This document shows positions 8,464-19,011 of a stretch of DNA of 40,284 bases, in pieces (the first letter of the stretch is position 1; every line of letters begins with the position of its first letter). The position numbers were made by a program, and so were the translations under genes. The notes under the pieces were generated by a model. The model did no database searches and had not been told where the DNA came from. It was given only the letters and a program-made list of their open reading frames with translations. The stretch is from Fragilariopsis cylindrus CCMP1102 (lineage: Eukaryota > Bacillariophyta > Bacillariophyceae > Bacillariales > Bacillariaceae), in NCBI GenBank assembly GCA_900095095.1, contig FMBT01000593.1, positions 1 to 40,284 on the forward strand, written 5' to 3'.

Positions 8464-9801
8464 ATGAGTATCAAGCCTACTACGTATATTATTACATTAC
8501 CGTATTCATCTTGTTCGATGAATCTTCGATTCGACTCGACTCGACACGACTCACTGATACATCTGACTCATCGCACACACTCTGCCATGATGAGAGACTC
8601 TTGCCTTTTTCCTTTCATCGCAGTGTGGTCGTCGATCTGTTTGATGCAAGTATTACTAAAAGTGTCGAAACAACGACAACGACGTTCACAACAACAAAAA
8701 CAACGACGTTCACAACAACAACAACAACAATATCATTTTTACTATAGTCCCAAGTATATGATTATTACAAGAATTCTACTACTATACGTACTGAAAAACA
8801 ATATGCTTGCCGTTGAAGGTACAAGTAATGCTGTTAATGTTAATAATGTTGCAGCAGAAGAATGCGCTGCTACAGGAGGAATGTCGTCATCTTCGTCGTG
8901 TTCGTCTTCGTCGGCAACAACAACAACAACAATAGCAGCTACGCGCGCAACAACAACGACAACGACAACCACGATCGATTCTTCCTCTTCTTTACCAGAA
9001 CTATCTGTACAGCAGCAAGGACAGCAAGAATCAACATCAACATCAACATCGAAAATAATATCAGTGGAAGGTGTTGACCTGCCGGGTATGAGAATACTGG
9101 ATGGGGTATCTTTATATAGAAATGGACACGGGATGCGATTTATACCATTTTTTGGTCTGAGTATAAAAATTTATGTTGCAAGTTTATATAGTTCAATACC
9201 TATATTGACCGTAGAACAAATTATGGGGAAAGAAAACGAAAACGAAAACGACAAAGTAGATGGCAATGGTGATGGAAACGGAGATAATAATAATATTAAT
9301 AATAATATTAATAATAATGTCGATAATCATCATCATCATCATCATCATCATCATGGTCCTATCCAACTTGATTTTACATTTTTACGATATGTAGGAAAAT
9401 CAAGAGTAGTGTCGGCATGGAAACAACAATTGGATCATAGTGTTACATATACAGATTATGATGAATATGAAACTGAAAAAGCAAAATTTATACAATTATT
9501 ATCAAGTCAACCAATTGAAAATTTGGGAACACAATCTATACAATTAATTGATGGTGAAACACGTATCATCGATCAGGGTAAATTAATGGGTATAATACGT
9601 GGAAAAAAATTTCAACGTTCCTTTTTAAGTATGTGGTTTGGTCCCATGGCTGTTTCAGATGACTTGAAATTAAATTTTCTACGTGGTGATGCACATCCAA
9701 CAACGACATTAACAGCAACAACAACAACAACAACAATTCTACAGCAACAGCAACAGCAGGAAACACTGCAACGATCGACTCAAATACCGGTTGAGGCATG
9801 A
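8464..9801 (+). CDS. Chalcone-isomerase-like domain protein
   Basis: First in-frame ATG at 8464 (445 aa); a later ATG at 8758 opens MIITRILLLYVL, a signal-peptide-like start, and may be the true one, since the intervening part is a Gln/Arg repeat tract. The conserved domain starts around 9070: a GMRFIPFFGLSIKIYVASLY segment matches the GxGxR...KIYVAxLY core, followed by PIQLDFTFLRYV, a helical segment, and a C-terminal GIIRGKKF...MWFGPMAVSDDLKLNFL segment typical of the Chalcone_3 group. That fold includes non-enzymatic fatty-acid-binding members; plant-type catalytic residues cannot be confirmed here, so a lipid-binding or unknown role is as likely as isomerase. Ser/Thr-rich tracts precede the domain, and an Asn/Asp/Glu-rich insert ending in nine His (9327-9353) splits it. 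Single exon, frame intact. Confidence 0.72.
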   Translation: MSIKPTTYIITLPYSSCSMNLRFDSTRHDSLIHLTHRTHSAMMRDSCLFPFIAVWSSICLMQVLLKVSKQRQRRSQQQKQRRSQQQQQQYHFYYSPKYMIITRILLLYVLKNNMLAVEGTSNAVNVNNVAAEECAATGGMSSSSSCSSSSATTTTTIAATRATTTTTTTTIDSSSSLPELSVQQQGQQESTSTSTSKIISVEGVDLPGMRILDGVSLYRNGHGMRFIPFFGLSIKIYVASLYSSIPILTVEQIMGKENENENDKVDGNGDGNGDNNNINNNINNNVDNHHHHHHHHHGPIQLDFTFLRYVGKSRVVSAWKQQLDHSVTYTDYDEYETEKAKFIQLLSSQPIENLGTQSIQLIDGETRIIDQGKLMGIIRGKKFQRSFLSMWFGPMAVSDDLKLNFLRGDAHPTTTLTATTTTTTILQQQQQQETLQRSTQIPVEA

Positions 9802-10320
9802 ATATTTTAAGGTCGCTACGCTACTTCTTGTGTAGTTACTGCACGATGTATGGTGCGATTGATGCGATTTAGATTCCAATTTGTATATAGGTAAAATAAA
9901 TGGTAGCTGCAATGATAGTACTGCACTACAGTAGGTAGATCATGTGTCGGAGGTTTATCTCTTTTCATTAAAATAGAGGTTAACTTGTATCTCCCTTTAA
10001 TCAGATTCCACTCCACACATTCCCTCCCTCCCCTAGAAAAAGGAAAGTAAGAAAAATAATAGTGTTAAAAAATATGCATACATTCCGACAAATCTATGAA
10101 TACAATGTACATACAATTGCAATGTAATTAAAGCTGGATTTTAATCTTAATCTAAAACAATTCTCTTAGAAAATTATGGCGCTATTTCTATGTTCATTCT
10201 CTTTATTGTTATGAGTGCGTGCGTGTGTTGTTAAGTGTGTGTTTTTTGTATTCTACTGTACAGTACTTCTAGCTGGTCAATGTGTGTGTGTGTGTGAAGC
10301 CGGGATGAATTATTTCTTCA
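9802..10320. other. Spacer between two convergent genes
   Basis: 519 bases holding the 3' ends of the chalcone-isomerase-like gene (+) and the transporter gene (-). It contains a short TG dinucleotide run near 10280-10297. No ORF with protein character. Confidence 0.4.
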
Positions 10321-12309
10321 TTATGAGCTGGGATTGATTGATTGACCCTTTTCTTTTATCGAATCAATACCCTGTTTCAACATGCTCTGTAACCCGTCGA
10401 TGCCTAAGTTACTATATAGACATGCTGCTAATATCAACGAACCACCTACAGCAGCATTCATTCCTACTTGTTCTCCCATTAATGCAACAGCGACGGCTGT
10501 TCCCCATAATGGTTCTGTTGAAAAAATCAACGTCGTTTCTGATGCCGATAAAGTTTCGAGAGCTAAAGTTTCCATATATATCGTCAATGCTGTTGTGATA
10601 CATCCTGTCCAAAATAATGAGAACAATATAGATGGATCCGTAAACCATTCTTTCCATGGAAAGGACGTTTCAATCGTTGCTAATGATGACTGTAAACCAG
10701 CAAGGCTAGTACTATCAAAAACATCCAATGTATATAGTCCATACATTAACGAAGAAATAAATACAGCCATTAATTGCGCAGCTGTCATCCGAGGAGCCTC
10801 TTCGGGGTATAGATTCATAGCTTTTTCCATCCTCCAAAACCCTAGTCCGAATGCGAATGGTTGTACCATTGATAATAAGTCACCAGGTGTGATATCACTA
10901 GTAAGTGACGAAAAACCACTGACGGCAACTCCTGTATCACTAACACCAGCACCAGCCCCACCCAATTCAAGAAAGGCAACTCCCACCAAAGCCACCATCG
11001 CTCCGATCCATTGACGAGGTATTAACTTTTTTCCAGTCATCCAATCTAATAATGGAACAATAACAACAGCCATACTACAAAGAAATGCAGATTTAGAAGC
11101 CAACGTGGTTTCTAACCCAACAGCTTGAGCGACATACCCAAATGAATTCCACATACCAACCTCTAATCCCCATAATGTTGCCATAACACGAGAATTGTCA
11201 AAAACAGCATTATGCTTGATATTGTTTAGGATTGTGCCGGTGTTAGTCTTGTTGATATCTTCAAGTTGTTGACTATTGCTATTGCTATTGTTGATGTTAT
11301 TATTGTCCTTATTGGTTTTGTTGTTGTTTTTACCGGGAAATATTGGTAAAAAACCATCCAGTAACCATGGTAATGTAGCGAAGGTTGCTAAACCAAATCG
11401 TAATGAGGAAGAGATACTCACAGGCATTTCATCACCTAATAGTTTAACCACACTAAAATTTGTTCCATACAATGCAGCAGCAGCAACTAATAACCATCGT
11501 GCACGCCATATTGCTGCTATTTTTTCATCTTCTACTTGATGATCCACAACGTCGACATTAACCACAACAACAACACCATCATTATCGTCACTGATGCTGT
11601 TGCTGCTGCTGCTGCTGCTGAGGCTTATATCTAGTTGATCCTCGTTATCACGGATTATGCTAATAATAGACGTAGCAGAAGAAGGACTATTGTTGTTACT
11701 ATTATTGACAATTTGTTGTTGTTTTTGTTGCGGTATTTTACTTTCAGGAAATAACAATGATACCTCGTCGAGAGACGTGGTAGAGGAAGATGCTGTAGTA
11801 GTTGCAGTTGCTTGGAATGATTCAAGTTCTGATAAAGCTTCATCCATAAATCGTTGTAATCTTATTTGATCATCATCTTCATCTTCACTCCTTCCCTGGT
11901 AAATGTTCACAGTGTTATCAGTAGTGTCGGTGGAATTAGTAGTAGTAGTAGTAGTAGCTGCTGTAGGAGCATAAGAGGATGTAGATGTAGAATTAACGTT
12001 ATTGTTATTGTTATTGTTCTTTTGGGCTAAAAGAGGTGATGATAGTCGTGGTAATAATTGCATAGTAGTACCACTCGTCGATTTGTGTTGGTGTACTGAT
12101 TGAATTCTCCTTCCCATTTCTCCTCCTCCTCTTCGTTGTTGTTGTTGTTGTTGTGGAACGAACGACGATGATAAATCAAAGGACGCTAAAAAGCAGAGTA
12201 AGAAAGGAAAAAGTATTATCATGGAACTATTATTATTAATAATTGATGTTCGTGATGATACTTGTACTTGTACTGATAGTTTTCGTTGGCTATGTATCGT
12301 CATCGTCAT
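10321..12309 (-). CDS. DMT/EamA-family transporter, probably plastid-targeted
   Basis: 662 aa in one exon, ATG at 12309. Residues 28-50 are a hydrophobic signal peptide (IILFPFLLCFLASFDLSSS) followed by Phe-Val-Pro at residue 50, resembling the diatom ASAFAP site; this suggests plastid or plastid-envelope delivery. Residues 52-265 are low complexity (Gln, Asn, Ser, Thr, Asp/Glu). From about 270 there are two EamA repeats with about ten membrane helices: first WLLVAAAALYGTNFSVVK through a helix ending at VALVGVAFLELG, then GDLLSMVQPFAFGLGF to the conserved STEPLWGTAVAVALMGE and a final GSLILAACLYS helix. EamA proteins export or exchange small metabolites, including nucleotide sugars and triose phosphates; the substrate cannot be told. 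The long low-complexity N-terminal region is unusually large for the family. Confidence 0.85.
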   Translation of the reverse strand: MTMTIHSQRKLSVQVQVSSRTSIINNNSSMIILFPFLLCFLASFDLSSSFVPQQQQQQRRGGGEMGRRIQSVHQHKSTSGTTMQLLPRLSSPLLAQKNNNNNNNVNSTSTSSYAPTAATTTTTTNSTDTTDNTVNIYQGRSEDEDDDQIRLQRFMDEALSELESFQATATTTASSSTTSLDEVSLLFPESKIPQQKQQQIVNNSNNNSPSSATSIISIIRDNEDQLDISLSSSSSSNSISDDNDGVVVVVNVDVVDHQVEDEKIAAIWRARWLLVAAAALYGTNFSVVKLLGDEMPVSISSSLRFGLATFATLPWLLDGFLPIFPGKNNNKTNKDNNNINNSNSNSQQLEDINKTNTGTILNNIKHNAVFDNSRVMATLWGLEVGMWNSFGYVAQAVGLETTLASKSAFLCSMAVVIVPLLDWMTGKKLIPRQWIGAMVALVGVAFLELGGAGAGVSDTGVAVSGFSSLTSDITPGDLLSMVQPFAFGLGFWRMEKAMNLYPEEAPRMTAAQLMAVFISSLMYGLYTLDVFDSTSLAGLQSSLATIETSFPWKEWFTDPSILFSLFWTGCITTALTIYMETLALETLSASETTLIFSTEPLWGTAVAVALMGEQVGMNAAVGGSLILAACLYSNLGIDGLQSMLKQGIDSIKEKGQSINPSS

Positions 12310-14430
12310 CGTTGTTATTGTTTCCTGTTGCTTGTTTTGCTCCCTTGTTAGTTAGTTCCCTTGTTTGTTAGTTTTGTAAACGAAATAAAGATGTTCCAGA
12401 TAAAATTCCAACTCGATAACACAATTGTAATGAATTATAATATTATAAACGCTTCGGTACGGTAAGTTACTCGTTTCTGAGCTCTTCTCGTTTCTAAGTG
12501 TGTACCAGTGTATCGATAATAAAGAAGGAGGATTGATGTTCTACGCCTAGAACGGTGGTGTTTTACTGTCTGGTGTGTCTTTCCTTGAGTTAATAAAGAA
12601 AAAAGGATTTATATAATTATTATGTTCTACGCGCATAGAACGGTCGTGTTTTACTGTCTGGTGTGTCTTTCTTAGACACCACGGAAGCTTTTCCTGAGAT
12701 TACAACACGGAGTTGTGCTTGACAAGCAGATTGTGGGTGACGAACAATCGTTAAAAATCTTGCTGACGACGCGGTTTAATGAAGCGGATTTTATGTAGAA
12801 AGCTGGTCCCCATCAAAATAAATGACGGTGTTTTTGATTAAAATGTTTGTGATTGGTGGATAGGCGTAGAAGAGAACCCTTGTTCTACCATTCTACTGTA
12901 CGTTGCAGTTGCACGTGTACTATCTTTTGTTGATGCGATCGTACAACACTGCCTACCGGTAGTGAAGTATTTGGCGGGAAAGCATCGCATAGCAGCTGGT
13001 TTTGGAAAAAAAATCGAAACATTATCCGAAACCTCCTCGCATCCCCCAACACCAACATCTGTCTCATAATATATTATGATGAGTGGAAAACAAAATCACA
13101 ACTCCAAGAAACCAGAGTTGGTAGTCCTTCTTTTTGTAAAGCTGTAAGTAACAAGCATCTCCCTATGCAAAGAAGGCGATTCATTCTGCTTGTAGAGCTG
13201 CCTGCAGAAGTATGATGTGAGCTCTTATTACATTCAAGTCCCAATTGATCCATTATCCAGGATCAAACCAAATATTTCCTAGAAAGAACATTATTATGCC
13301 ACTACAAATACAATTAATAAGAGGACCATATATCACACATCTCATTATCATATCATCATCATCATTCTCCAAAGTTTCTTCCTGTTATTTTTTCTCCTTT
13401 ATAGTGCTGACTTGATCCAAATCCTCCTCCTCTCTCTGTCTGCTAAGAGCTGTGCTAACAAAAAAGTTGATCATTTGTGTGTTATGTATGGTCAATATTT
13501 ACTGTTCCTCTTCTTCTTCTTCTTCAATCTTCTGTCTTCTTCTTCTTTCTTAGATGCAAGAAACTGGATGAGCCTTTTTTCTCTTTTCAGTAGCAGTATT
13601 AGTAATAGTATTAGTAGTACAGTCCCCATCATAATAAAATAAATGCAAGAACACTCAGATGATGCTTTCACGTACTCTTGAGTAATAGACTCTGAAACAA
13701 CCAGCCAGATAGCCTGCAAAGTGTAGTCAACTAGAGGGGGGGGGGGGGGGATTCACACATAACCGTATATAACAGAATCAAACCACATACTTATTAAGAA
13801 ATGGGGATTAACAATTACTGAACATGCATCACTAATGTAAACAACACAGCAATCTTGTGCTGAGATAGTTTCATCTGTGGAAAATTACTCAAAAAGGCTA
13901 TCATTGGTGGTACATTGAGAAACACACCAAGATACTAGTATATTGGAAATCTAGTGGTAGTGCCCATCCAAGAAAACAAAATACTATTTTATAACTGATG
14001 ATATAATATATTATGCTATTATTATACTATAATAATAGTGTAATATATTGTATGCATGATATTCTTCGTATAAACCAATTGCCAATTTTTTTGATTGGTC
14101 TGTATTATTAACTGCACCATTGTATTGTATTTGTTGTCCTCCCTCCTATATCATACACACATATATAAACTACTACATTTGCATTATTGCACCTCAACAA
14201 CAGAACCGGTCTTGCATCTTCATCAGTCCGCCTATTCCCTCCCTCCTTGTATTCAAGGCAATTTGGTTTCTCCCGTGCATCATACTCAAGACTTCTGCAC
14301 ATCACTTTCAATTCCTCACAGATTTCCTTATGTTTTGCATAAAATCATTCTTTTGACACTCTCTACTGCAAATTTTCTTGTAGGAATAGATGAGTGTTGT
14401 GGTGAAAAATTGCGGTATGGCTTTCACAAA

Positions 14431-14466
<36 letters not shown>

Positions 14467-15415
14467 TACTTCGCATCTCCTGATAACTCATGCTTTGAGT
14501 TTTGATATGTAATACTTCATATCACAGCTGTAAGTTCCACATGACTAGACTCTGTCTCCTAGATAGAACAAGGGAAAACAATGTATTTTTACACAAAGCA
14601 AATTGTTCTCTGGGTCAAATGAAATATCACAAGGTAAAACATTTACATTCTGTCAACTTGTAAACAAAAACTAAATGGCATTGACGGTCATTTTTTAAAG
14701 CTTACCAGGGTGTTTACTGTCTGTTTTTGCTGGATATATATATATATATATATATATATTTCTTCTGATCATTCAAATAGAAAAGGTCAACTCATTTAAT
14801 ATAGTTTGTTACACACAGGGCATTTTCCCTTTAGTTTTTTTGAAGATAGAAAATTGAGAATGTAGATCTATGTTAATGATGATGTGCATTATCTATCTGT
14901 AGGAGAAATTTAGCAATTTGTTTAGTGAAGGTTTGCAGTTTGTATGTTTTTTGTGCCCAAGTAGTGTATGCATACTATTCTTTGATCTTTGTGGAAGTGT
15001 TTATGAATCAAAGTACATAGTGCACTGCGTACTCTGCACTGGGTGTTGACTTTTGTACCATTTTCTACAGGGATTTCATAGTGATAACAGTGTGCTAAAA
15101 AATCCCTATATAGTAGGTTAAATTCAACGATTTTCTTTCATCCTATCCCGAAGTTAATAATATTATTATGCACCAATGATTCTGAGAATAGGTTGGGTAG
15201 ACTATAATTGTGTTGTTTATCAGTATCTAACATCATTCACACTAGGAATAAAGAATAGATGCAAAAATGACTGTTGATCATGATGCTATTCTACTTGAAA
15301 AATGGTAGAATTAGAAATATTATTCTATGATTTCTCTATCTTTTAGTCATAACCATTCTAAAACCTCTATAAAGTAGTATGGATTGTATTGTCAAGTGTG
15401 ACCCCATTAGATTGT
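12310..15415. other. 3.1-kb gene-poor spacer with microsatellites
   Basis: No ORF here has protein character on either strand. It holds a tandem duplication (12517-12674), a run of 15 G (13736-13750), a CA dinucleotide array of about 16 units (14434-14465) and a TA array (14734-14759). The left part should include the promoter of the transporter gene. I see no tRNA or rRNA pattern. Confidence 0.5.
12517..12674. repeat. Imperfect tandem duplication with internal hairpin
   Basis: Unit 1 (12517-12590) and unit 2 (12591-12674) both start with TAATAAAGAA, contain GTTCTA...TAGAAC and end with a nearly identical stretch of about 33 bases (GTGTTTTACTGTCTGG and onward). The hairpin arms are identical in both (12538-12553 and 12624-12641) while the loop differs (4 versus 6 nt). 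Unit 2 has extra AT bases. It lies 200-370 bases upstream of the transporter start codon. Confidence 0.75.
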
Positions 15416-18400
15416 TTATACTGTTACAATTGCATTATCACTGATGCTGCTACTACTTGTAGCCACATTGACGAGAATACCTTGATTGCTTCCTTCATGC
15501 GACAATTTTTCTCCGTTTCCATCAACTTTCTCATCTGTTAATGCATCCGTAGTTGTTGTGCCTTGCCTGAATTTCTGTTTATACATAATCAAAGCAACGA
15601 AAACAGTAATCAAGAGGCATGCAGTGGACAATAAAGCCTTGCCTGCAGTACTTATTGTTGATCCTAAATTCTTGCTAATATTCATGATTTCTGAGCTACT
15701 CGAAGAATCGTTATTTCGAAGGCTTGATGGTCCAGAGTTCGACAAGGCTGTAGTAGGAGCTGTTGGTGGAGGACTTATTTCTTCTACCAAAGGCTCGAAA
15801 GGTTCGATAGGTTCGGTCATAGGTGGTATTTTTATTGGTACTACGCATGCGCCATCAGCGTTGCATTCTCCAATACAGCAGGATATAGATCCCATAAGAC
15901 AATTACCACCATTCTCCACGCAAAAGATTGCTTCAAATATTGGTTCGCTATAGTTCATCCTCGCAACGCGTTCTGGATCTCTAACACCATCTGACCAAGA
16001 ATCAAAAACATATGGTGGGTAATTCTCTACTTTCAAATGAATATCTTGTTCTTTCCATGACCAGACTTGCTCAGGTGTTGTTATAGGTTCATCTTCGATG
16101 AGGATTTTCGTACCCGGGGCGTTACTTCTGACATCAACCATAACAAGTGTTGGTTGAATTTGACGACTAGTTTGTGATACAAGACCATTCTCGTCTGTAG
16201 CATACAGAATAACCTCTAGGTAGCTGTTCAATGAAGCATAAAAGTCCTCAGGTTCAGGAGCTGGATAAATATCAAAGTTATTACCAAGTGTTAGAGCAAG
16301 AAAAGGATGATAATGATCATCATGATGTTTGCGAACCTCCCATTCTAACTTAAAATCATTGAAAGCTGTTCCATTGGCATAGAACGCTTCTCCCCTTAGA
16401 CGCAAGATTTGGCCGACATAGAATTGATCTCCTTCGATAGGAGAAAGAATTTTAACACTAGGTGGAGTACCTATCTGAATTGTTTTTGATTTTTCTTGAA
16501 TTTGACTGAACGAATCAGTGACAATTAAAGTAACAGTGTATGCCCCTAGCTCTCTATACGTATGCCCGGGATTGATATCAGTAGATTTCCCCCCATCGCC
16601 AAAGAACCATTTAAAGTTAAGCTCGTCACCTTCAGGATCCTCCGTCAAACTTCCATCGAATAGGACTTCCTCGTCGACATCATAGAATTTATCTACGAAA
16701 TCAAAGTTGACCGAAGGTGGCTCATTATGAATACCGGTATATCGAATGCGTATCACTGTATCGTGATTGCCAAATTTGACGATATATAGAGCTTGTGTAT
16801 CCTGAATAAAAAAAAATCGAAAAAGAACAATTGAGAATAATACTAATACTGATAACAGTACAACACCATCGCCACTATGACATAACTACTGAACTTGGTC
16901 ACGCACCTTATAGGGACCGAAGAACATGTCGACCATCTTAGCTTCGTTCTTACCATCTCCTGGATATGTAATTGAGTGGTAAAACTATAATACGCATGGC
17001 AAGAGATGTGAGATTAGAAAGAAATACAGCTCGATTGTGTTGCTACTAGACAAAAATAGAAGTATAATCTAAATGCAGGTGGTATTCTCACTGTAGAAAT
17101 TGAATAAAAAGTACTACTGGAACTTACAGTTTCATTTTTGTATTTTGGAATAGGGGGAATGCATGTTCTACATGCATTCTCGTTATCTTCGATTAAAGTG
17201 TAAATATCGTAAAATACAAACTGTAGTATAAGTCCGAATGAAGAGGACAAGACAAGATATCACTCGGTTAGATCCATATTCGAATTCAAACACGGTCAAA
17301 ACGAAGTGGTAGCTGTACACAATATAGATTAATAAAGTCGAGCATACTGAACTTACATCGATAAAGAGAAATTTAAATTCTTCTGGCCAAAGTCCTTCCG
17401 GTACAAATGCCGATCCTGCAACACATCCATCTTTATTCTCTCTGTGTTGGTACCAGTAAAATGGTTCCTCGAATTCATCAGAAACAGGGCACTCGTCTGC
17501 AGAATGTCGAAGACATGGACCTTCGTAGGGTTTATGACCATAATTCGCACCTACATTACAAATACAGAAGCAGTTCCACGAGCAGCAATAGCACAAACAC
17601 GATGAAGCATAAGTACGAGCGAAAGTAGCAGCAGTTCAATGCGAATAGACACAATAGCAGGAATCCAATAAGCAGAAGAACTAATGTAATATTCGTACCT
17701 TTATAGTCTGTTCCAGCATAATTAATTTCTTCCCACGTTCTTCCCCCGACATCGGATATGGCTAATCTAGTCTTTTCCTTCTCGTTTGGATCCATACTTA
17801 GACGAAAGGGATTACGAAGACCAGTAGCGAAGATTTCGCTGCAGATAGCGTTATCCGATGCATCCAATGGGACTTTCCCCTCTGTATTACGACAGTGATA
17901 AGATTCATACCCACTAGCTGTTGTGTATGGATTGTCATCCGGTGAACTTCCATCATCATTTAATCGGATCAAACTACCAAGAGCACTTTTACTATCTTGA
18001 GCATTTTCCGGCGTACCGCCATCGCCAGTCGCTACGTAAAGTTTATCGTCGTTTCCAAAAGTCATCGCGCCACCATTATGAACGCTATCATGGAGTGGAG
18101 CTCCTCTCCAAATTTCCTCTCTTTCATCGTAGTCAAGCATCAATGTCTCTGGGTTCATTACAAATCGAGAGATAACATTCCACGGTCCATCTTCTGAGTT
18201 ATCTGCCAAACAGTCATCCTTATGTTTGGTGTAATATAAATATACATAACGATTATCTTCAAAGTTTGGATGGATCGCTATACTTTGAAGCCCTCTTTCA
18301 ACGTTTGTACATATGTTATCATCCATATCAAGAATTTCGGTAGTATCAGATGACTCGTCAGGATCTTCAACAGCACTGACTTTCCCACCCTGGTTAACAA

Positions 18401-18698
18401 GCAACATCATCGGCTTCCAATCATTTCTTGGGTTTTTTGCAAATGTTCCAGAAATAGCATTCTTCGAAGTCACAGTCTCTGCAATAAAACCTGATGGGAG
18501 AGCGTGTGCCTCTTTCACAATATAAGTTGCTAGAAGCAACAGAAAGCCTACTGAAACGGCGTGAAAGAACATGTTCGGTAATTGATGCAAGGAAACAACA
18601 ATAGCACCTACTGTAATATATACTATTGAATTGATACCGTAAGTTACTGAATCGTATGGAATAATTGGTAAAGGTATGTACGGTTGTTTGGTTTCCAT
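15416..18698 (-). CDS. Glucose/sorbosone dehydrogenase-like beta-propeller with PKD domain and membrane anchor
   Basis: Five exons: 18698-17699, 17550-17357, 17220-17128, 16984-16907, 16801-15416; all four introns (148, 136, 143 and 105 nt) are GT-AG and keep phase, giving 916 aa. The N-terminus has two hydrophobic segments; an alternative ATG at 18572 would give a classic signal peptide (MFFHAVSVGFLLLLATYIV). The propeller shows GLQSIAIHPNF, HNGGAMTFGNDDKLYVATGDGG and SDVGGRTWEEINYAG then NYG, all hallmarks of the GSDH/HHIP-like family (PQQ-type sugar dehydrogenases and relatives). A PKD fold (FDGSLTEDPEGDELNFKWFFGDG...GAYTVTLIVTD) lies at about residues 482-555, then beta-rich sequence, a Cys-rich stretch (CVENGGNC...CCIGEC), a Pro/Ser linker, a TM helix at about 838-862 and a cytoplasmic tail. 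Likely a cell-surface or secretory-pathway protein acting on or binding sugars. Whether PQQ is used is unknown. Confidence 0.88.
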
Positions 18699-19011
18699 GG
18701 AATCTTTTTCACTATTACATTTTAGTCACATGAAGATATTTATTTTTGAAATTTAAATTTGAGAAAATTTGTTAATTACAAACGTGAAGTCAATTTACAA
18801 TTTAAGCTCGGTAACGGTCGAATAATCAAAAATGAGGTAAACGCGACCGTACAAATTCGAGTCGAGTGAGTCGAGGGTCTCGACAGTCTGTACAGCGTAG
18901 CAATCAATCTGATATATTTATCTATGAATTCTGAAATATCATACTTCACTATTATCAAATTTGAAGACATACAACATATTCAATATGCGCAAATTCTTCA
19001 CAACAACTCAT
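18699..19011. other. Short spacer between two minus-strand genes
   Basis: 313 AT-rich bases with the promoter of the dehydrogenase-like gene and the 3' end of the large gene. No ORF of note; no clear promoter motif. Confidence 0.4.

Noticed and set aside
8742..8972. Poly-Val minus-strand frame opposite the chalcone-isomerase-like gene
   Set aside because: It is the complement of a triplet-repeat tract in the real gene.
14434..14465. CRISPR-like or functional array
   Set aside because: Simple CA microsatellite with no spacers; the window is eukaryotic.
14095..14505. 136-codon plus-strand frame
   Set aside because: It ends in a CA-repeat-encoded His/Thr run and has no conserved-looking part.
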